52,000 nt of DNA, taken from Methanobacterium paludis. GTDB taxonomy: Archaea; Methanobacteriota; Methanobacteria; Methanobacteriales; Methanobacteriaceae. The notes beneath the pieces were generated by a model. That model was not told the DNA's origin and did no database searches. It saw nothing but the letters and a program-made list of their open reading frames with translations. The translations under genes and the position numbers were made by a program. Where the stretch lies: the NCBI RefSeq assembly GCF_000214725.1, contig NC_015574.1, positions 820,001-872,000 of the forward strand, in the 5' to 3' direction. Positions 32,949-41,038 of the stretch are shown here, piece by piece. Each line of letters begins with the position of its first letter. Within the stretch, counting starts at the first letter, position 1.

Positions 32949-33896
32949 ATGAAAAAAACGCTTATTATCTATGAGAGTAAGTACGGGACTACAGAAAAGG
33001 TCAGCAAATATTTATCTCTGGTTTTGGGTCCTGCTTCCTATTGCAAAACCAGTGAATTTAGCGATCAATTTAAAGATTTTGACTTTATAATCATCGGATC
33101 CCCCATATATAAAAGAGAATTAAATCCAAGGGTATCAAAATTTGTTCAAGAAAACTTAAACTGGCTTAAAAACAGGCAAGTAGCCCTATTTTGCACGTGC
33201 TTAAATATTAAAGATGGAAACAAAAGTCTTGAAAAAATTGGAAACGAAATAGGAAATGTTTCAAATCTAAGGGCTCTTGGAGGAGTTTTAAAACTTGATG
33301 ATCTAACCGATGAAGACTCTAAAGCTCTTGAAAAGTTCAGTGAAATGGTTGGATTTGATTTGAAAGATATGAATAAATTCAACCTGGATAATGTTATTGA
33401 TTATGCCCTGGAACTCAAAAACATCAAGGATGAACTGATTGAAAAGATTCCTCAAACAAAACTTAAAGCTGAAATAGAAGAATTTTTATTCAGCCACAAC
33501 ACCTGCACCCTTTCTACATCTTATAAAGAGAGAGTAAGATCAACACCCATAGAATACAATTATCATGATGGGTCTATTTACTTGCTAAGCGAAGGCGGGG
33601 AAAAATTTGCCAATATCCTACTGAACAATAAGGTTTCCATGGCAATATATGAAGACTACACTGGAATGAACAATCTCGCAGGGATGCAGATAACAGGCCA
33701 CGCTGCTATTACTCTTAAAGACGAAGATGAGTATGAAAAAGTACTTCAAATTAAGGGCCTGAACCCTGAATACATTAAAAAAATGCCTGTAAATTTGAAT
33801 ATAATAAAAGTAAAGATTGAAAAGATTGAATTCCTCTATTCAAAATTCAAGAACATGGGATATGAAGCACGGCAGATACTAAATCTAAATAACTAA
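32949..33896 (+). CDS. Flavodoxin-PNPOx-like fusion protein
   Basis: Residues 1-155 are a flavodoxin domain (KTLIIYESKYGTTEKVSKYL with the FMN phosphate loop; DFIIIGSPIYKRE; VALFCTCLN), related to menaquinone-dependent protoporphyrinogen oxidase HemG. Residues about 165-315 are an FMN-binding split-barrel of the pyridoxamine-phosphate-oxidase type (NTCTLSTSYKERVRSTPIEYN, GMQITGHAAI). I start at the ATG at 32949 (GGGGTGA upstream); a longer frame from 32814 overlaps the protease gene and is unlikely. The fusion joins two FMN-binding folds in one chain, suggesting an internal redox transfer. Substrate unknown. Confidence 0.85.
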   Translation: MKKTLIIYESKYGTTEKVSKYLSLVLGPASYCKTSEFSDQFKDFDFIIIGSPIYKRELNPRVSKFVQENLNWLKNRQVALFCTCLNIKDGNKSLEKIGNEIGNVSNLRALGGVLKLDDLTDEDSKALEKFSEMVGFDLKDMNKFNLDNVIDYALELKNIKDELIEKIPQTKLKAEIEEFLFSHNTCTLSTSYKERVRSTPIEYNYHDGSIYLLSEGGEKFANILLNNKVSMAIYEDYTGMNNLAGMQITGHAAITLKDEDEYEKVLQIKGLNPEYIKKMPVNLNIIKVKIEKIEFLYSKFKNMGYEARQILNLNN

Positions 33897-34093
33897 AATA
33901 TATCCTATCGCTTAATCATAGGCTCTCTTCCATTATATTTATGTTACTTTTAAAGCTGGGGTTTTAAACCACAGCTATTGTGTTCAGAGTGCACTGCTAC
34001 TTGGATAAACAAGTACACTAAATTGATAAAACTTCACCCCCCCCAATTATCTTAATTCGATAATCATTTCCTTAACAAAGAACAATTTATATT

Positions 34094-34777
34094 ATGGATC
34101 CCGAAGCACCATGGAAACAATTTAAGGGAAAAGAAACTCCTTCAACAGTCCAGTTAGATGATTCATTTTTTAAAATGGTTCCAAAAGGTTCTAAGGTTCT
34201 TGATTTTGCATGTGGGTGGGGGAGGATGGCTTTTAAGTTGCAGGAACATGGTTATGATGTTGTTGGTTTTGATATTAATTCAAATGCCGTAGAGAATGCT
34301 CGCAAACATTCAAAAAAATTCAATGAGTTATATAAAAACAGGGTAAGTTTTGATGTTGCAAATGCACGAGATCTGCCCTATCTTGAAGGTTCATTTGACG
34401 CATGTTTGATACAGGCTTTCATGACTGCACTGGTTGATGCAGAACACAGAAAAATGGTTTTAAATGAAGCTCGAAGGGTTTTAAAAAGGGGTGGACTTCT
34501 TTATCTGGCAGATTTCGGGCAAAGCTGGGACAATCCCATTTACAAAAAGAGGTACATTAATGATTTCCCTGAAACTGGGGAAATGGGAACTTTTATTGTA
34601 ACAGAGGACGGCAGTCCAGAAAGCCCTGAAATTTTCAGAGCTCACCATTACACCAAAAAAGAGTTAATAGAACTTATCGAACCCAGATTTGAGATTGAAA
34701 TGTTTAAAGAAACAGTTTTTACAACTTATCATGGAAATAAAACTAAGGGATTTATAATAATGGCCAGAAAAGGCTGA
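34094..34777 (+). CDS. Class I SAM-dependent methyltransferase
   Basis: A 227-residue methyltransferase with motif I LDFACGWGRMAFKL, acidic residue in VVGFDINSNAV, motif post-I FDVANARDLPYLEGSFDACLIQAF and the ARRVLKRGGLLYLADFG helix-strand. The layout resembles UbiE/Methyltransf_11 proteins. Substrate unknown. It sits alone, with a run of eight C at 34037-34044 about 50 bp before the start codon. Confidence 0.85.
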   Translation: MDPEAPWKQFKGKETPSTVQLDDSFFKMVPKGSKVLDFACGWGRMAFKLQEHGYDVVGFDINSNAVENARKHSKKFNELYKNRVSFDVANARDLPYLEGSFDACLIQAFMTALVDAEHRKMVLNEARRVLKRGGLLYLADFGQSWDNPIYKKRYINDFPETGEMGTFIVTEDGSPESPEIFRAHHYTKKELIELIEPRFEIEMFKETVFTTYHGNKTKGFIIMARKG

Positions 34778-34913
34778 TTAATTGAATATTTTATAATGAG
34801 AAGATTGTTTTTTTTTTATTGATTATTTTGAATAAATTTGTGAAGGATCATTTGAATACTAAACAAATATAGCTTAAAAATGAGATTAAGATAATATTAG
34901 GAGAAAATAAACT

Positions 34914-36629
34914 ATGCAAAAGAAGGAAAAACTTCTCCAAACCATTAAAAGAATAGATGGACGGGGTTACAAGGCATATAATGATATTAAAGGAAGTTAC
35001 GATTTTGGAGACTTCAAATTATACATTGACCATGTGCAGAGGGACCCATTCGCCAGCCCGTCACTTATCCTGGTGGAAGTTGAAGGTAACGATGCAGCGT
35101 TTCCAGCTGAATTTTTAAAAAGTTTCCATAGGATAGTGGCACTGGAAGATTATATATCCCGGGAATTTCATCATGCCATCGGCAAGTACGGTGAAGGAAG
35201 AAGTGGAAGCGGCCACAGCGGAGTTTTTCGCATTGACAGTGGTGCCCAGGAGATCCTGGAGAGAAGTTGCGTAAATATCAGCCCTCAAAAACTGGAAATC
35301 AGGTTTTCAATGGGATTACCTGCAAGGGGGCGAAGAGTTCTTGGTAAAGCAGCAGCCAGTATGTTCATGGAGATTCTCCCAAAAATTGTGGCTGATTCCT
35401 GTTTTTACAGAAGCTTAAATCCTGAGAAAGTTGCTAAAGAAGTGAAGACCTTTGAAGATGCCACTTATATAAGAAATCAACTGGCTGAATTGGGACTTGT
35501 TGCGTTTATAGCCAATGGATCAGTACTGCCCAGGGAAAGTGGAGTTTCAGACAGGCCAATGAAACATGCTGTTACATTCAAATCACCTGAATCTATGGAG
35601 GTAACCATTAAAACCCCAAATAAGGGTCCTGTTATGGGTATGGGTATTTTGGAGGGTGTAACGCTAATTGTGGGGGGAGGATATCATGGTAAATCCACCC
35701 TGCTTCATGCTGTGGAAAGAGGAGTTTACAACCATTTACCCGGTGACGGCAGAGAATTTGTGATAACACGTGATAGTGCAGTTAAAATAAGGGCAGAAGA
35801 TGGCAGGAGAGTTGAAAAAGTAGATATTAACTCATTTATCCACAACCCTCCAATGGGCCCAGATACCCGCGAATTTTCCACGGAAAATGCTTCAGGCTCC
35901 ACATCTCAGGCCGCCAATATCATTGAAGCCATGGAATCAGGGACAGAGCTTCTTCTTTTTGATGAGGACACTTCAGCAACCAACTTCATGATCAGAGATG
36001 AACGTATGCAGCGTTTGGTTGCCAAGGAAAAAGAACCCATAACTCCATTCATTGACAGGGTAAGGGAGCTTTATGAAGAACATGAAACATCCACCATAAT
36101 TGTTATGGGAGGCTCAGGAGATTACTTTGAAGTTGCAGACACCATAATAATGATGGATAACTACAAGCCCCATAACGTCACTGAAAAAGCCAGAAAAGTG
36201 GCTGAAGACCTTCCAATAAACAGGATAAGGGAAGTTAATTCTGATTTTAAATTCGGCCACAGATCTCCTCAACCACAGAGCATAAAACCTTTCAAAGGAA
36301 GGAAGCTTAAACTGGACAGCCGTGGACTTTCAACAGCCCTTCTGGGCGGTGAAAACATTGATTTATCCCAGGTTGAGCAGCTCATTGATCCAAGCCAGAC
36401 CCGCACCATAACCTACGCAATTTACTTTGCGTCCCAAAAACACATGGATGGAAAAAGATCCCTGATCGATGTACTTCAACTGGTTGAAAAAGACATTGAA
36501 AATAAAGGATTGGACGTATTAGCACTTAAAGGCCGAAAAAATCCTAATAATCTTGTTAAGCCTCGAATATTTGAGCTAGCTGCTGCCATAAACCGGCTGC
36601 GTAGTTTGGAGATGAAAAAAGTAGGATAA
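34914..36629 (+). CDS. Predicted ATPase of the ABC class (DUF2791-like/ABC_ATPase family)
   Basis: A 571-residue soluble protein of the ABC-class predicted ATPase family. The Walker A is GGGYHGKST (residues 254-262), the signature-like region TENASGSTSQAANIIEA, and Walker B with catalytic acid LLLFDEDTSATNF. A switch-like segment TIIVMGGSGDYFEVADTIIMMD follows. The first 240 residues form the family-specific N-terminal domain (FRIDSGAQEILERS, RVLGKAAASMFMEILP). There are no membrane segments, so it is not a transporter; function is unknown. A GGAG ribosome-binding site precedes the ATG. Confidence 0.87.
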   Translation: MQKKEKLLQTIKRIDGRGYKAYNDIKGSYDFGDFKLYIDHVQRDPFASPSLILVEVEGNDAAFPAEFLKSFHRIVALEDYISREFHHAIGKYGEGRSGSGHSGVFRIDSGAQEILERSCVNISPQKLEIRFSMGLPARGRRVLGKAAASMFMEILPKIVADSCFYRSLNPEKVAKEVKTFEDATYIRNQLAELGLVAFIANGSVLPRESGVSDRPMKHAVTFKSPESMEVTIKTPNKGPVMGMGILEGVTLIVGGGYHGKSTLLHAVERGVYNHLPGDGREFVITRDSAVKIRAEDGRRVEKVDINSFIHNPPMGPDTREFSTENASGSTSQAANIIEAMESGTELLLFDEDTSATNFMIRDERMQRLVAKEKEPITPFIDRVRELYEEHETSTIIVMGGSGDYFEVADTIIMMDNYKPHNVTEKARKVAEDLPINRIREVNSDFKFGHRSPQPQSIKPFKGRKLKLDSRGLSTALLGGENIDLSQVEQLIDPSQTRTITYAIYFASQKHMDGKRSLIDVLQLVEKDIENKGLDVLALKGRKNPNNLVKPRIFELAAAINRLRSLEMKKVG

Positions 36630-36700
36630 TCAATAACTTTTTTATTTTAATCAATAATTTCTTTGGTTTATTTTTTTTAATTAATTATAAGAAAATAATA

Positions 36701-36728
36701 GAAAGGAGAGTTATAAACCCTCTCTTTC
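36701..36728. terminator. Hairpin between convergent genes
   Basis: GAAAGGAGAG (36701-36710) pairs with CTCTCTTTC (36720-36728) with one bulge, in AT-rich DNA with T-runs on either side. It can end both the ATPase transcript and the minus-strand transcript that begins upstream of 37089. Confidence 0.5.
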
Positions 36729-36930
36729 AATTGATGTCAATATCTTGGGGCGTTTTTAAATGGAAAATCACAGGGTTTAAGTAGTTTTCCTGTTTCACCA
36801 GTGGTTGTTCAACACTACGCTTGTGGGGTGTTTCTGCTCCTTGAGGAAATGCTGTTAATAACTCTTCTGGATTTTTGAGTGGAAATAGCCTTAAGTTACC
36901 TGCAATTTGTGTATTTATTCTTAACTCCTA
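36727..36930 (-). other. In-frame continuation after two TAG codons of the 52-residue gene
   Basis: Directly after the double stop TAG-TAG of the gene at 37089-36931, the same frame stays open for 65 codons. It reads ELRINTQIAGNLRLFPLKNP, then EELLTAFPQGAETPHKRSVE and so on to a TGA at 36727. There is no ATG, GTG or TTG near its beginning. Its composition looks protein-like, but it may be a remnant or chance. A transcript ending at the 36701 hairpin would include it. Confidence 0.3.
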
Positions 36931-37089
36931 CTATTTCTCTTCCATTGCTTTTATATCTCTAGCTGCTTTTGCTATGGTGCATTTGTCGCTGTGTTCACTG
37001 CATTTAAAACATACATCTTCTTTTATTGCTTTTAAAGATTTTTCTATATCTTTTTCACTTACTTCTTTTCCGCTTACCCATTTTGGCAT
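36931..37089 (-). CDS. 52-residue CxxC protein (MPKWVSG type)
   Basis: A small protein starting MPKWVSGKEVSEKDIEKSLK, with the cysteine cluster VCFKCSEHSDKC (Cys27, 30 and 37) and a helical tail. GGTGA lies 6 bp before the ATG at 37089. The two final codons are TAG-TAG. Its upstream region has an operator-like sequence (37125-37165) also present in front of the regulator gene at 37808 and the 31-residue gene at 37514. It probably binds a metal or carries redox-active thiols. No named family recognised. Confidence 0.75.
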   Translation of the reverse strand: MPKWVSGKEVSEKDIEKSLKAIKEDVCFKCSEHSDKCTIAKAARDIKAMEEK

Positions 37090-37124
37090 GTATATCACCA
37101 GAAATAACTATAGTAAATTACCAT

Positions 37125-37165
37125 TATATACTTAATCGTCATCAAAATGTAGTAAATACATTTTA
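37125..37165. promoter_or_regulatory. Operator-like element, copy A
   Basis: TATATACTTAATCGTCAT is followed by the inverted repeat AAAATGTA-GTAAA-TACATTTT (37144-37164). About 35 of 43 bases recur as copy B at 37707-37749. The palindrome lies 55 bp upstream of the ATG at 37089 (minus strand), next to its TATA box. Confidence 0.6.
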
Positions 37166-37418
37166 ATAACGTCATTTTATACGTCTTTTTTAATAGATTT
37201 TAACAGGTTTAATAAGAAAAAATTCATAAAAAGTATATTCTTTAGTTATTAATGAAAATAAGAATTATCAATTGCAATATTTAAATTAAACAAAATAATA
37301 ACGGGTTAAAACAGGATAAGGATAAACTAAGTTAAAACTTTAAAAAAATAGTAAAAAAAGGAGTAAAGTAAAAAGAAATAAAATTTTTAAAAAAGTGGAA
37401 AAACAAGATTAGTTAATC

Positions 37419-37514
37419 TTAATCTTCCACATCGATCATTTCTCCGTATTCTATCTCAAGTTGGCAGCCTTTAGGACCGCAGCAGAAATGCTGTAAATCG
37501 AATTGTACTAACAC
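37419..37514 (-). CDS. 31-residue protein with CCGPKGC motif
   Basis: A very short ORF with a GTG start at 37514, preceded at ideal distance by the strong site GGAGGTG. The protein reads MLVQFDLQHFCCGPKGCQLE followed by an acidic tail ending DVED. Three cysteines and a histidine lie in HFCCGPKGC, which could bind a metal or an Fe-S or copper centre. It ends at TAA 37419 followed by T-rich DNA. It lies between the 52-residue Cys gene and the divergent regulator gene. Not a family I recognise. Confidence 0.65.
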   Translation of the reverse strand: MLVQFDLQHFCCGPKGCQLEIEYGEMIDVED

Positions 37515-37706
37515 CTTTTCACCTCCACTCAGTTAAAAGGATATTTCCCTATAAATTGTACATTTTGTAAACTGTAGCTTTCTGAAACTCTGAATAATTT
37601 TGAACTAGGTTAAATTATTGTTATTCCTTTAGTGCCTCGTTAGTGGTCCTCAACGTATCATGAACTACACTGTAAAGTTTACATATAACCATTGTTATAA
37701 TATCTA

Positions 37707-37749
37707 TATATACTTGATCGTCATTAAAATATACTAAACTACACTTTTA
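37707..37749. promoter_or_regulatory. Operator-like element, copy B
   Basis: TATATACTTGATCGTCATTA, then AAATATACTAAACTACACTTTT, matches copy A (37125-37165) at about four of five positions. It lies in the divergent gap between the 31-residue gene (minus) and the winged-helix regulator gene (plus), about 60 bp upstream of the latter's start, suiting autoregulation. Confidence 0.58.
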
Positions 37750-37807
37750 TACACAAAAGTAACCTTTTAAGTTGTGATAGAAACCTTTATTATAAGTTTT
37801 GATATAA

Positions 37808-38593
37808 ATGTTTGTAATGAAACCTGAAAATAAAATTCACGATCAAGAAATTTTGGATATAAAAGAAAAGTTAGAGCTAATGCATAGTGACATAAAGCGA
37901 ATGATGGAAAATTCCAATCAGGAATATCTAAATTTAATGATGGCCAACTTAAAGAAGGATTTTTTAAACTGTATAACAGGGTATGTCTCAGAGGATGTTG
38001 AATCATGCCTTGAAAGGGGTATGGTGGAAAAATGCTCAATGAGGGACACGTGTAAATCCAAATTCACAGATTTGCTGCAGTCAAACACAACTCTCATGAC
38101 GCATGATGCTGTTCCTGAAGGAGATATAACTGAAGTTAAAGATACATTAAATAAAATGAGAGAGGGAGCTCCATTTGAAAAGTGTGAGGCATGTTTTTCT
38201 GAAGTTTACGACATCTTTGATAAACAGATGAAGTTCATGCGTTCACTTCACGTTCACAGCACAAACGATGAGAAGAAAAAGGATATTTCCAAGATTTCCG
38301 ATGAAATTATGGTTAAGGAAGTTCTTGAACCATTATCCAATAAGCAGAGAATTCAAATTTTAAAATCGATGGCTTCGCAAACAAAGACTTTTTCTTCTCT
38401 TTCTGAAATAACAGGGCTCAAAGGTGGAAACCTGTTGTTCCACATCCAAAAACTTCTTGATACTAATATGATCCTCCAACGCCATGAACGGGGGGATTAT
38501 ATGATCACTGAGAAGGGATATAAACTTTTAATGTTACTTACAGAAGTAAATGAACTTTTAGGAGATATTAACCCCTTAACATTAACACAATAA
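37808..38593 (+). CDS. Winged-helix (ArsR-like) regulator with six-cysteine sensor region
   Basis: A 261-residue regulator. The N-terminal helical part (residues 10-140) carries six cysteines: Cys55, 67, 76, 82, 126 and 129, in the segments NCITGY, SCLERGMVEKCSMRDTC and FEKCEACF. The C-terminal part (about 168-250) is an ArsR/MarR-like winged helix (LEPLSNKQRIQILKSMA, LSEITGLKGGNLLFHIQKLL, GDYMITEKGYKLL). A metal, Fe-S or thiol-redox sensor joined to a DNA reader is the natural reading. Its likely operator is the repeated element at 37125 and 37707. Met1 or Met4 could be the start. Confidence 0.82.
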   Translation: MFVMKPENKIHDQEILDIKEKLELMHSDIKRMMENSNQEYLNLMMANLKKDFLNCITGYVSEDVESCLERGMVEKCSMRDTCKSKFTDLLQSNTTLMTHDAVPEGDITEVKDTLNKMREGAPFEKCEACFSEVYDIFDKQMKFMRSLHVHSTNDEKKKDISKISDEIMVKEVLEPLSNKQRIQILKSMASQTKTFSSLSEITGLKGGNLLFHIQKLLDTNMILQRHERGDYMITEKGYKLLMLLTEVNELLGDINPLTLTQ

Positions 38594-38702
38594 AAAAATT
38601 ATTTCATATAAAAATTCAGTAGGAAATTCATTCAATAAAGGAAATTCATTCAAATAATTGTTTCATAAATCCATAAAACCCTGCAATAAATATTATTCCA
38701 TA

Positions 38703-39383
38703 TTATTTCTTGATATTGGCCACCACAGTACACGGGGCGCTGTCTATTTCTTTTATCTGCCATGGTAAAACGATCACGTCATTTAGTTGATCTTCTCTGG
38801 AGATTATATCCAGATTCATATCTTCAATTAGAAGTAAAGGTTCGCCTAAATTTTTTTCTTCTTTAAATGCTGCTATATGGGATGTTTTTCCTAATTCTTC
38901 CTGTTGGTAGCCGGTAATGGAAACGCAGTCTATACCAAGACATTGAATACTTTTGAAGTTCTCCCTTATCCAGGGAATAACTTCTGGCGCTATTCCAGGA
39001 TTATATGTTAGGTAAGTGTCAGGGTCATTTTTTCTGTATTTTCCGAAGCCTGTGCGGAAAAACAAACAGTCCACATCTTTCAGTTCAGCTTCAGACAAGT
39101 CTTCAATTTTTATAAGCTCTTCTTTGCCTTTAGGACAGTCCAGAATTAGGGGATTGTTGAATGTAAGCTCTTGAATGCTGTAATCAGATATTTTTCTGCC
39201 GGTTGGAATAAAGTGACGTGGAGCATCTATGTGGGTTCCGCAGTGATTTCCAACGGTGATAATGTATGTGTTGTACTCATCCCCCTTAGAAATCTGGTCG
39301 TTAGGGGTTATCGTTGGTTTGATTGTCCCTATATAAAAAGGGGTATTTTTATCAATAGTATAAGAAAGCAAAACGGATCTCAT
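38703..39383 (-). CDS. Cyclase-family (kynurenine formamidase-like) hydrolase
   Basis: A 226-residue protein with the metal-binding signature HCGTHIDAPRHF (HxGTHxDxPxH), typical of the cyclase/kynurenine formamidase family. The core pieces FFRTGFGKYRK, CLGIDCVSI and the C-terminal APCTVVANI agree. These are zinc or manganese amidohydrolases acting on N-formylkynurenine, isatin and similar compounds; substrate here is unknown. Length is normal. It is monocistronic on the minus strand. Confidence 0.88.
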   Translation of the reverse strand: MRSVLLSYTIDKNTPFYIGTIKPTITPNDQISKGDEYNTYIITVGNHCGTHIDAPRHFIPTGRKISDYSIQELTFNNPLILDCPKGKEELIKIEDLSEAELKDVDCLFFRTGFGKYRKNDPDTYLTYNPGIAPEVIPWIRENFKSIQCLGIDCVSITGYQQEELGKTSHIAAFKEEKNLGEPLLLIEDMNLDIISREDQLNDVIVLPWQIKEIDSAPCTVVANIKK

Positions 39384-39728
39384 GTTATCACCATCTTTAA
39401 TTCTATTTTTATTTATTTTTTAGTTATATGATCATTTTAATTAATCAGTTTAAAATAATTATTATACGGATATCAACTAGTCATGAATAAGAATAAGGAT
39501 CAAAAAAACTTGATCCGTTGTGTAAAAAGTTAAATATTCTATTTAAATAAATTTTTAAATAACCTATTTTTTATCTATAAATGGGCCTAAAGTTAATACG
39601 CAACCTGCAGGGAATGTAAACATTTATATGGTTGAAATAAGTTACTGTATTAGTGTTCACATCTTTGTCAATTAGGATTGCATAAGTTGTAGAACGTCTG
39701 TGATTTTGATTGTATTGAAAATTATCTT
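39384..39728. other. 345-bp intergenic region with a short hairpin and the tRNA promoter
   Basis: Contains the hairpin GGATCAA/TTGATCC (39497-39516) and a TATA-like ATTTATATGG near 39623-39632 that may drive the tRNA gene. No ORF. Confidence 0.5.
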
Positions 39729-39803
39729 GCTCCGGTAGTGTAGTCCGGCCAATCATTTTGGCCTCTCGAGCCAAAGACTCGGGTTCGAATCCCGGCCGGA
39801 GCA
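39729..39803 (+). tRNA. tRNA-Glu (anticodon CUC)
   Basis: A complete cloverleaf can be drawn. The acceptor stem is GCTCCGG/CCGGAGC, the anticodon stem TTGGC (39758-39762)/GCCAA (39770-39774), and the loop CTCTCGA with anticodon CTC at 39765-39767. The T-arm is CTCGGG-TTCGAAT-CCCGG(C). The discriminator A is at 39803 and CCA is not encoded. A T5 run follows. Anticodon CUC reads GAG, hence glutamate. Confidence 0.95.
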
Positions 39804-39995
39804 TCTTTTTATATCTATTTTATCCTTTAATGTTTCTTGTTTTCCACATATTTGTTTAAAATATTATTATTTTTAACAACTTAAACTAATGACAATTTTT
39901 TTATTAGTAAATCAGTTTTATGTTGGATAGTCTTATGTTGTAACTCTTCAATCAGTTTTATTACTTTTATATGGTGGCAATGTCAAAGAGAAAGC

Positions 39996-40053
39996 TTTAT
40001 ATAGAAATATAACAATCGTTATATTGTGGAGTTATTATAACGATCGTTATATT
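39996..40053 (+). promoter_or_regulatory. TATA box with two palindromic operators
   Basis: TTTATATA at 39996-40003 is followed by AATATAAC-AATC-GTTATATT (40006-40025) and ATTATAAC-GATC-GTTATATT (40034-40053). The palindromes have 8-bp arms and a 4-bp spacer and are 28 bp apart. They would cover the expected transcription start near 40025, so a dimeric repressor bound here should block initiation. Confidence 0.65.
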
Positions 40054-40240
40054 AAGGTCGATGTTCCTTGAAAAATTGATATCTCTTTAGATATTGAGAA
40101 ATCAGATTTGCAGAGAATATAGAATCATCCACAAAATATGCAGTCCATGCTTCGCCATGAGAAACCATTCTTAATTGGATTTTGGATTAAGTCCAATTTC
40201 CTTTTAAGAAAATATATTACATCTTCAGAGGTGTTAAAAA

Positions 40241-40258
40241 ATGTGTAACTGTGAATAA
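40241..40258 (+). CDS. Micro-ORF MCNCE
   Basis: ATG at 40241 with GAGGTG ending 7 bp before it; the frame is Met-Cys-Asn-Cys-Glu-stop. It lies inside the operator-controlled transcript. Translation is unproven; support is the well-placed ribosome-binding site and the second similar micro-ORF at 40331. Confidence 0.3.
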   Translation: MCNCE

Positions 40259-40330
40259 AAAGTTTAAAGTCCAAATCGGAGGAAGTTTCAATCGAAGAAT
40301 ATAGGAATAAATCCTTGAGAGGTGCTCGAG

Positions 40331-40345
40331 ATGTGTTGTAATTAA
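40331..40345 (+). CDS. Micro-ORF MCCN
   Basis: ATG at 40331 with GAGAGGTG (40317-40324) 6 bp ahead; the frame is Met-Cys-Cys-Asn-stop. Second Cys-rich micro-ORF of the same putative transcript. Translation is unproven. Confidence 0.3.
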   Translation: MCCN

Positions 40346-40524
40346 AAATTGAAATAGAAAGAAACTATGGACATTCTAGGTTTCATATCCGGGGCTTTAA
40401 TCTCTAATTAATCAACCACAAATTTAAGCCCGGGAATGGAACTGAAAATAAACTTAAACTGAATATTTCCTAGAAAATTGAGTAATTCCATATGAAATTG
40501 AGTAATTTCCAAACAATTTAATTC

Positions 40525-40552
40525 AAAAAGCAGAATATCACTGCTTTTTAAT
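40525..40552 (+). terminator. Intrinsic terminator-like hairpin
   Basis: AAAAAGCAG (40525-40533), loop AATATCA, CTGCTTTTT (40541-40549): a perfect 9-bp stem ending in a T-run. It lies between the micro-ORF region and the tusA-like gene. Confidence 0.65.
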
Positions 40553-40786
40553 CATTTTAATTTCTTAACTGGAGATATGTTTATCCTTGGCAATCTCTGT
40601 TGCACGATATCCTTTAGTTTCTAAATAATGAGTTATAAAGAAGCATAAGTGATTTTAGCATGATCACAAACCCAAGAATGTTTTTCTGCTCTTAAAAAGT
40701 TACCTAAAAACTTATCTTCGGTTAAGAACATATTAAACATAAATAATGATCTAAGTATTTAAGTTTCATATATCTGGTGGTGTTCG

Positions 40787-41008
40787 ATGACTGAAATAAA
40801 AATTGAAGTTAAGGGTGAAACATGCCCTGTACCATTAATTGAAACCCGAAAAGCACTAAATAAAGCAGAAAAAGGGGATATAATAGAGATCATAGGAACT
40901 CACCCTGCTTCCAAGAAAGAAATACCCATGGCAGTTGAAGCGTTGGGCATGGAATTGGTAGATGTCAAAGAAGAAGATGGGGTGTGGCGGATTAAGATCC
41001 GCAAGTAA
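40787..41008 (+). CDS. TusA/SirA-family sulfur carrier
   Basis: A 73-residue TusA-like protein. The active Cys13 is in the family motif ETCPVPLIETRKAL, which accepts persulfide sulfur from a donor and passes it on. The rest follows the IF3-like two-layer fold (GDIIEIIGTHPASKKEIPMAVEALG). It is first in a cluster with a DsrE-like gene (30-bp gap) and an IscS-like gene (112-bp gap), a typical sulfur-relay grouping. The GGTGGTG site before the ATG is strong. Confidence 0.92.
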   Translation: MTEIKIEVKGETCPVPLIETRKALNKAEKGDIIEIIGTHPASKKEIPMAVEALGMELVDVKEEDGVWRIKIRK

Positions 41009-41038
41009 AGGATACGAACTTAAAATGGAGGATAAAAA

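Larger units (their letters stand above)
39804..40786. other. 983-bp region without a conventional gene
   Basis: Between the tRNA and the tusA-like gene. It holds a TATA box with two palindromic operators (39996-40053), two Cys micro-ORFs (40241, 40331), a GC-rich inverted repeat (CCGGGGCTT at 40389 with AAGCCCGGG ending 40434), and a terminator hairpin (40525-40552). Together these look like one regulated transcript of about 530 nt. Confidence 0.6.

Noticed and set aside
34037..34044. C8 homopolymer upstream of a methyltransferase as phase-variable promoter
   Set aside because: A single short tract with no sign of length variation. It could be tested, but the window gives no support beyond its presence.
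36931..36936. Pyrrolysine decoding of TAG-TAG
   Set aside because: Two adjacent amber readings are improbable, Methanobacteriales generally lack pyl genes, and none are seen here.
36875..37135. Plus-strand 86-residue ORF
   Set aside because: It is antisense to the 52-residue Cys gene, which has a proper ribosome-binding site and motif.
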